From NCBI GenBank assembly GCA_032718475.1, contig JAUCBJ010007290.1, forward strand, positions 1 through 64,000: a stretch of DNA of 64,000 nucleotides, given 5' to 3'. This stretch comes from Nemertoderma westbladi. Its lineage: Eukaryota > Xenacoelomorpha > Nemertodermatida > Nemertodermatidae. This document shows positions 56,099 through 64,000 of the stretch, piece after piece. Numbering within the stretch: position 1 is the first letter of the stretch; each line of letters starts with the position of its first letter. Position numbers and translations under genes: made by a program. The notes beneath the pieces were generated by a model that saw only the letters and a list, made by a program, of their open reading frames with translations, searched no databases and was not told the DNA's origin.

Positions 56099-57693
56099 TT
56101 AAAGACGGCGTCGAGACGCCGTGAAGGAACCGAAACTAATATTTTTACAGGCCATAAGCCGCTAAATATTTTTTTCAGGATATCAACTCTAAACCAGTTT
56201 CGAATCTGAGCGCCTGGTAACAAATCTGTATTTCCGCATTACGAATCAATGTGTTTGGTTAAAAATATGAGCACCTTGTCACGAATTGATGTCCCTGGTT
56301 ACAATTTGTTACAAATGGTTGCAAATATGAGCACCCAGTATCAGCCAGCACTACCTATACTAATACTGTAATTTGCACGTATGTTCAGCATTTATAATAA
56401 AAAATTGCACCAAGGTAGTGAACAAAGGAGACAGGGGGCGAAGTGGACGCAAAACTCACCTTGGCGAATTAATATCCCGCCTCAATGTTAAATTCTCAAT
56501 TTAGGGAAAAGAAACTCATATATCTCATAATCTGTTCCTAGTAATTATTAAAGCAGTTAGGGCAACATATATCCTGTCTACATCAAAATTATATATAATA
56601 CCAAACACCACTCATAGTATTAATGTTGCCAAAACATAATTAGACCTCCAAACTCTGATTTTAATTGAACATTGCAACTAGTATAGTTTATCAATAGTAC
56701 CCTACAGTTAGGTTAATATATGGCGAGTCAGAACTGCGAATAACCAGCGAACTTAAGTGTAGGTTCCAGTGTATGTGTGTGTCGGAAGCCAATATCAGAA
56801 TATATAACTAGCAATAGTATAATTATAATTGTTCGCTGAGAGAGTTAGGCCTCACTCGTGTACACTACTCTATAACTAAAAAGTCATTCAGGTGGCCAGC
56901 TTTTCCCAGGAACCTACTGTAATAGACATTCGCATTCATTGAATCCAGGGCAACAGTTTGTGTTGGAATAAAGGAGCTATCAGCTGGGTAAAAAGTTATA
57001 CAGAGACAGGTACGGTAGATCCCACTCTGTATTCCCTCTGGTTTGACAGATTAATATAATTAATGTTTGCCAAGCAAGTCATTAACTCACCTCCCTCTCG
57101 GATTTGTAAATACATCAATTATTATTTTATTATTAGCTGAGTATAGTACCATTAACGGTAACCAGCACTATGTATGTAACTAAAATTCATTCCGCTGACC
57201 CACAACCCACCACCACCTTGTAGATATTCCCTTAGGAAGCACGGGGAAGAGTTATTCAGCTGATGGGATAATAGTAGATTACAAACTAACCAAGTTAATA
57301 TTTGCTTATAGTCTGGGTTGAAAGAGTGAGTGATTAAATAAAAACTTGGCACAGAAAGTACATCCTTGTTAGTTGGCCCTTTCTCTATTGAATAGAATCA
57401 CTAGGCCCTCTATACATTTTTCATGTGCTCCAGCTGGTGTTTTATCATTGCGCCTATGGCGTTTTTTCGTTTATGACTATTTTTCGAGCCCACATTCTAT
57501 GGACAGACATGGGACCAGCGGGAAACGATAGTGGTCATCAAAACATTGCGTTATGCAAAATTTTAACAAAATAGTTAGAGCCGTTTTTATGTTATTTCGC
57601 TTCAAAATATTACTATTATTACTACTATTATTACTTACTACTATTATTATTATTATTACTACATCAAATTCTTACAGAAAGTAACCTTCGGTT
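56099..57693. other. Unique sequence between the two 32-bp blocks
   Basis: About 1.6 kb with no recognisable gene. It includes a short hairpin (gacggcgtcgagacgccgt, 56103-56122) and an (ATT)n-like tract (57607-57661). It may be an insertion that split the array, but no reliable terminal repeats or target duplications are seen. Confidence 0.5.
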
Positions 57694-60600
57694 CCTAATA
57701 AAAAAACAAACCAGTTTATATCTTCCAAAATAATAATAATAATAAAACAAACCAGTTTATATCTTCCTAAATAATAAAACAAATCAGTTTATATCTTCCT
57801 AAATAATAAAACAAACCAGTTTATATCTTCCTAAATAATAAAACAAATCAATTTATATCTTCCTAAATAATAAAACAAACCAGTTTATATCTTCCTAAAT
57901 AATAAAATAAACCAGTTTATATCTTCCTAAATAATAAAACAAATCAGTTTATATCTTCCTAAATAATAAAACAAACCAGTTTATATCTTCCTAAATAATA
58001 AAACAAATCAATTTATATCTTCCTAAATAATAAAACAAACCAGTTTATATCTTCCTAAATAATAAAATAAACTAGTTTATATCTTCCTAAATAATAAAAC
58101 AAACCAGTTTATATCTTCCTAAATAATAAAACAAATCAGTTTATATCTTCCTAAATAATAAAACAAACCAGTTTATATCTTCCTAAATAATAAAACAAAC
58201 CAGTTTATATCTTCCTAAATAATAAAACAAACCAGTTTATATCTTCCTAAATAATAAAACAAACCAGTTTATATCTTCCTAAATAATAAAACAAACCAGT
58301 TTATATCTTCCTAAATAATAAAACAAACCAGTTTATATCTTCCTAAATAATAAAACAAACCAGTTTATATCTTCCTAAATAATAAAACAAACCAGTTTAT
58401 ATCTTCCTAAATAATAAAACAAATCAATTCATATCTTCCTAAATAATAAAACAAATCAATTCATATCTTCCTAAATAATAAAATAAACCAGTTTATATCT
58501 TTCTAAATAATAAAACAAACCAGTTTATATCTTCCTAAATAATAAAACAAACCAGTTTATATCTTCCTAAATAATAAAACAAATAAATTCATATCTTCCT
58601 AAATAATAAAACAAACCAGTTTATATCTTCCTAAATAATAAAACAAATCAATTCATATCTTCCTAAATAATAAAACAAACCAGTTTATATCTTCCTAAAT
58701 AATAAAACAAATCAGTTTATATCTTCCTAAATAATAAAACAAATCAATTCATATCTTCCTAAATAATAAAACAAACCAGTTTATATCTTCCTAAATAATA
58801 AAACAAATCAATTCATATCTTCCTAAATAATAAAACAAACCAGTTTATATCTTCCTAAATAATAAAACAAACCAGTTTATATCTTCCTAAATAATAAAAC
58901 AAATCAGTTTATATCTTCCTAAACAATAAAACAAACCAGTTTATATCTTCCTAAATAATAAAACAAATCAGTTTATATCTTCCTAAATAATAAAACAAAC
59001 CAGTTTATATCTTCCTAAATAATAAAACAAATCAATTTTTTATATCTTCCTAAATAATAAAACAAACCAGTTTATATCTTCCTAAATAATAAAATAAACC
59101 AGTTTATATCTTCCTAAATAATAAAACAAACCAGTTTATATCTTCCTAAATAATAAAACAAATCAGTTTATATCTTCCTAAATAATAAAACAAACCAGTT
59201 TATTTCTTCCTAAATAATAAAACAAACCAGTTTATATCGTCCTAAATAATAAAACAAACCAGTTTATATCTTCCTAAATAATAAAACAAACCAGTTTATA
59301 TCTTCCTAAATAATAAAACAAACCAGTTTATATCTTCCTAAATAATAAAACAAACCAGTTTATATCTTCCTAAATAATAAAACAAACCAGTTTATATCTT
59401 CCTAAATAATAAAACAAACCAGTTTATATCTTCCTAAATAATAAAACAAATCAATTTATATCTTCCTAAATAATAAAACAAACCAGTTTATATCTTCCTA
59501 AATAATAAAACAAACCAGTTTATATCTTCCTAAATAATAAAACAAACCAGTTTATATCTTCCTAAATAATAAAACAAACCAGTTTATATCTTCCTAAATA
59601 ATAAAACAAATCAATTTATATCTTCATAAATAATGAAACAAACCAGTTTATATCTTCCTAAATAATAAAACAAACCAGTTTATATCTTCCTAAATAATAA
59701 AACAAATCAATTAATATCTTCCTAAATAATAAAACAAATCGATTCATATCTTCCTAAATAATAAAATAAACCAGTTTATATCTTCCTAAATAATAAAACA
59801 AACCAGTTTATATCTTCCTAAATAATAAAACAAACCAGTTTATATCTTCCTAAATAATAAAACAAATAAATTCATATCTTCCTAAATAATAAAATAAACC
59901 AGTTTATATCTTCCTAAATAATAAAACAAACCAGTTTATATCTTCCTAAATAATAAAACAAACCAGTTTATATCTTCTTAAATAATAAAACAAATAAATT
60001 CATATCTTCCTAAATAATAAAACAAACCAGTTTATATCTTCCTAAATAATAAAACAAATCAATTTATATCTTCATAAATAATGAAACAAACCAGTTTATA
60101 TCTTCCTAAATAATAAAACAAACCAGTTTATATCTTCCTAAATAATAAAACAAATCAATTCATATCTTCCTAAATAATAAAACAAATCGATTCATATCTT
60201 CCTAAATAATAAAATAAACCAGTTTATATCTTCCTAAATAATAAAACAAACCAGTTTATATCGTCCTAAATAATAAAACAAATCAGTTTATATCTTCCTA
60301 AATAATAAAACAAATCAGTTTATATCTTCCTAAATAATAAAACAAACCAGTTTATATCTTCCTAAATAATAAAACAAACCAGTTTATATCTTCCTAAATA
60401 ATAAAACAAATCAATTCATATCTTCCTAAATAATAAAACAAACCAGTTTATATCTTCCTAAATAATAAAACAAATCAGTTTATATCTTCCTAAATAATAA
60501 AACAAATCAATTCATATCTTCCTAAATAATAAAACAAATCAGTTTATATCTTCCTAAATAATAAAACAAACCAGTTTATATCTTCCTAAATAATAAAACA

Positions 60601-63600
60601 AATCAATTCATATCTTCCTAAATAATAAAACAAACCAGTTTATATCTTCCTAAATAATAAAACAAATCAGTTTATATCTTCCTAAATAATAAAACAAACC
60701 AGTTTATATCTTCCTAAATAATAAAACAAACCAGTTTATATCTTCCTAAATAATAAAACAAACCAGTTTATATCTTCCTAAATAATAAAACAAACCAGTT
60801 TATATCTTCCTAAATAATAAAACAAACCAGTTTATATCTTCCTAAATAATAAAACAAATCAATTCATATCTTCCTAAATAATAAAACAAACCAGTTTATA
60901 TCTTCCTAAATAATAAAACAAATCAATTCATATCTTCCTAAATAATAAAACAAACCAGTTTATATCTTCCTAATAATAAAACAAACCAGTTTATATGTTC
61001 CTAAATAATAAAACAAACCAGTTTATATCTTCCTAAATAATAAAACAAACCAGTTTATATCTTCATAAATAATGAAACAAACCAGTTTATATCTTCCTAA
61101 ATAATAAAACAAACCAGTTTATATCTTCCTAAATAATAAAACAAATCAATTCATATCTTCCTAAATAATAAAACAAACCAGTTTATATCTTCCTAAATAA
61201 TAAAACAAATCAATTCATATCTTCCTAAATAATAAAACAAATCAATTCATATCTTCCTAAATAATAAAACAAACCAGTTTATATCTTCCTAAATAATAAA
61301 ACAAACCAGTTTATATCTTCCTAAATAATAAAACAAATCAATTCATATCTTCCTAAATAATAAAACAAACCAGTTTATATCTTCCTAAATAATAAAACAA
61401 ATCAATTCATATCTTCCTAAATAATAAAACAAATCAATTCATATCTTCCTAAATAATAAAACAAACCAGTTTATATCTTCCTAAATAATAAAACAAATCA
61501 ATTCATATCTTCCTAAATAATAAAACAAATCAATTCATATCTTCCTAAATAATAAAACAAACCAGTTTATATCTTCCTAAATAATAAAACAAACCAGTTT
61601 ATATCTTCCTAAATAATAAAACAAATCAATTCATATCTTCCTAAATAATTAAACAAACCAGTTTATATCTTCCTAAATAATAAAACAAACCAGTTTATAT
61701 CTTCCTAAATAATAAAACAAACCAGTTTATATCTTCCTAAATAATAAAACAAACCGGTTTATATCTTCCTAAATAATAAAACAAATCAATTCATATCTTC
61801 CTAAATAATAAAACAAATCAGTTTATATCTTCCTAAATAATAAAACAAACCAGTTTATATCTTCCTAAATAATAAAACAAACCAGTTTATATCTTCCTAA
61901 GTAATAAAACAAACCAGTTTATATCTTCCTAAATAATAAAACAAACCAGTTTATATCTTCCTAAATAATAAAACAAATCAATTCATATCTTCCTAAATAA
62001 TAAAACAAATCAGTTTATATCTTCCTAAATAATAAAACAAATCGATTAATATCTTCCTAAATAATAAAATAAACCAGTTTATATCTTCCTAAATAATAAA
62101 ACAAACCAGTTTATATCTTCCTAAATAATAAAACAAATCAATTCATATCTTCCTAAATAATAAAACAAATCAGTTTATATCTTCCTAAATAATAAAACAA
62201 ACCAGTTTATATCTTCCTAAGTAATAAAACAAACCAGTTTATATCTTCCTAAATAATAAAACAAACCAGTTTATATCTTCCTAAATAATAAAACAAATCA
62301 GTTTATATCTTCCTAAATAATAAAACAAATCAGTTTATATCTTCCTAAATAATAAAACAAACCAGTTTATATCTTCCTAAATAATAAAACAAACCAGTTT
62401 ATATCTTCCTAAATAATAAAACAAACCAGTTTATATCTTCCTAAGTAATAAAACAAACCAGTTTATATCTTCCTAAATAATAAAACAAACCAGTTTATAT
62501 CTTCCTAAATAATAAAACAAACCAGTTTATATCTTCCTAAATAATAAAACAAATCAATTCATATCTTCCTAAATAATAAAACAAATCGATTCATATCTTC
62601 CTAAATAATAAAATAAACCAGTTTATATCTTCCTAAATAATAAAACAAACCAGTTTATATCTTCCTAAATAATAAAACAAATCAGTTTATATCTTCCTAA
62701 ATAATAAAACAAATCAGTTTATATCTTCCTAAATAATAAAACAAACCAGTTTATATCTTCCTAAATAATAAAACAAACCAGTTTATATCTTCCTAAATAA
62801 TAAAACAAATCAATTCATATCTTCCTAAATAATAAAACAAACCAGTTTATATCTTCCTAAATAATAAAACAAATCAGTTTATATCTTCCTAAATAATAAA
62901 ACAAATCAATTCATATCTTCCTAAATAATAAAACAAATCAGTTTATATCTTCTGAAATAATAAAACAAACCAGTTTATATCTTCCTAAATAATAAAACAA
63001 ATCAATTCATATCTTCCTAAATAATAAAACAAACCAGTTTATATCTTCCTAAATAATAAAACAAATCAGTTTATATCTTCCTAAATAATAAAACAAACCA
63101 GTTTATATCTTCCTAAATAATAAAACAAACCAGTTTATATCTTCCTAAATAATAAAACAAACCAGTTTATATCTTCCTAAATAATAAAACAAACCAGTTT
63201 ATATCTTCCTAAATAATAAAACAAACCAGTTTATATCTTCCTAAATAATAAAACAAATCAATTCATATCTTCCTAAATAATAAAACAAACCAGTTTATAT
63301 CTTCCTAAATAATAAAACAAATCAATTCATATCTTCCTAAATAATAAAACAAACCAGTTTATATCTTCCTAAATAATAAAACAAACCAGTTTATATGTTC
63401 CTAAATAATAAAACAAACCAGTTTATATCTTCCTAAATAATAAAACAAACCAGTTTATATCTTCATAAATAATGAAACAAACCAGTTTATATCTTCCTAA
63501 ATAATAAAACAAACCAGTTTATATCTTCCTAAATAATAAAACAAATCAATTCATATCTTCCTAAATAATAAAACAAACCAGTTTATATCTTCCTAAATAA

Positions 63601-64000
63601 TAAAACAAATCAATTCATATCTTCCTAAATAATAAAACAAATCAATTCATATCTTCCTAAATAATAAAACAAACCAGTTTATATCTTCCTAAATAATAAA
63701 ACAAACCAGTTTATATCTTCCTAAATAATAAAACAAATCAATTCATATCTTCCTAAATAATAAAACAAACCAGTTTATATATCTTCCTAAATAATAAAAC
63801 AAATCAATTCATATCTTCCTAAATAATAAAACAAATCAATTCATATCTTCCTAAATAATAAAACAAACCAGTTTATATCTTCCTAAATAATAAAACAAAT
63901 CAATTCATATCTTCCTAAATAATAAAACAAATCAATTCATATCTTCCTAAATAATAAAACAAACCAGTTTATATCTTCCTAAATAATAAAACAAACCAGT
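57694..64000. repeat. 32-bp satellite, large block, about 197 copies, runs off the window
   Basis: Unit as in the 55570 block, with two main subtypes mixed along the array: aaaccagtttatatc and aaatcaattcatatc. Rare marker variants (tatatgttcc, tcataaataatgaaac, aatcgattcatatc, cctaagtaat) show block duplication. For example, tatatgttcc at about 60993 recurs at about 63393, 75 units later, with matching neighbours. Confidence 0.97.

Noticed and set aside
56455-56470. Mucin exon ending at CCAAG/gtgagt
   Set aside because: The donor looks good, but upstream frames contain stops or no VWD-like residues.
56099-57693. DNA transposon with GGAACCGAA inverted ends splitting the 32-bp array
   Set aside because: The right copy (cggttcctaata) overlaps the array unit itself (ttcctaaataata), so the inverted match is probably chance.

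Overview
This is a window of animal (metazoan) nuclear DNA. It is AT-rich, gene-poor and unusually rich in tandem repeats. The evidence is spliced genes with GT-AG junctions, extracellular multidomain exons (VWD, C8, TIL, VWC, cystine knot), a PITP-type lipid transfer protein, a ZCCHC24-type zinc-finger gene, non-LTR retrotransposons and a tRNA-derived SINE. The frequent 8-mer TAGGCCTA and the SINE body suggest a marine invertebrate, but I cannot place it more closely from sequence alone.

Layout. 1-10.7 kb: remnant of a Ulp1-protease-encoding element (minus strand), the last exon of a ZCCHC24-like gene copy, a 27-bp minisatellite, a 5'-truncated LINE, a fold-back element, CATA microsatellites, another LINE scrap, and two 3' coding exons of a second ZCCHC24-like gene. 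11-24.4 kb: a degenerate retroelement ORF, an 18-bp palindromic array, a 1.2-kb inverted-repeat transposon, a nearly intronless PITP exon (minus), abutting 14-bp and 52-bp arrays, a pair of inverted 15-bp arrays and a GC-rich 46-bp array. 26.8-27.5 kb: an intronless gene for a small type I membrane protein with one fibronectin-III-like domain.

27.9-54.8 kb: the 3' part of a large secreted gel-forming mucin/VWF-type gene on the minus strand. I rebuilt eleven exons from splice sites and reading phase. They encode the end of a VWD domain, C8, TIL, several VWC-type modules and a terminal cystine knot (about 615 residues). Every junction phase agrees. The N-terminal part, including any real mucin PTS domain, should lie beyond 64 kb behind a 32-bp array that runs off the window.

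The most unusual structure is in the introns of this gene. Most hold their own expanded minisatellite, and several arrays touch a splice site. The largest has about 200 copies of a 41-bp unit and starts at a genuine 5' splice site. Each unit carries a copy of that donor (GCA/GTAAGT), giving an array of decoy donors several kilobases long. A LINE with an intact 1105-codon frame has inserted into this array with a 13-bp target duplication. Another intron holds a 24-bp array that reads as a 700-residue Thr-rich mucin-like ORF, but splice-phase evidence says it is intronic. A 19-bp array, split by a SINE, ends 8 bp from an acceptor. A 23-bp triplication includes the stop codon itself.

All functional assignments are from motif recognition and splice-phase consistency. 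No database search was run.
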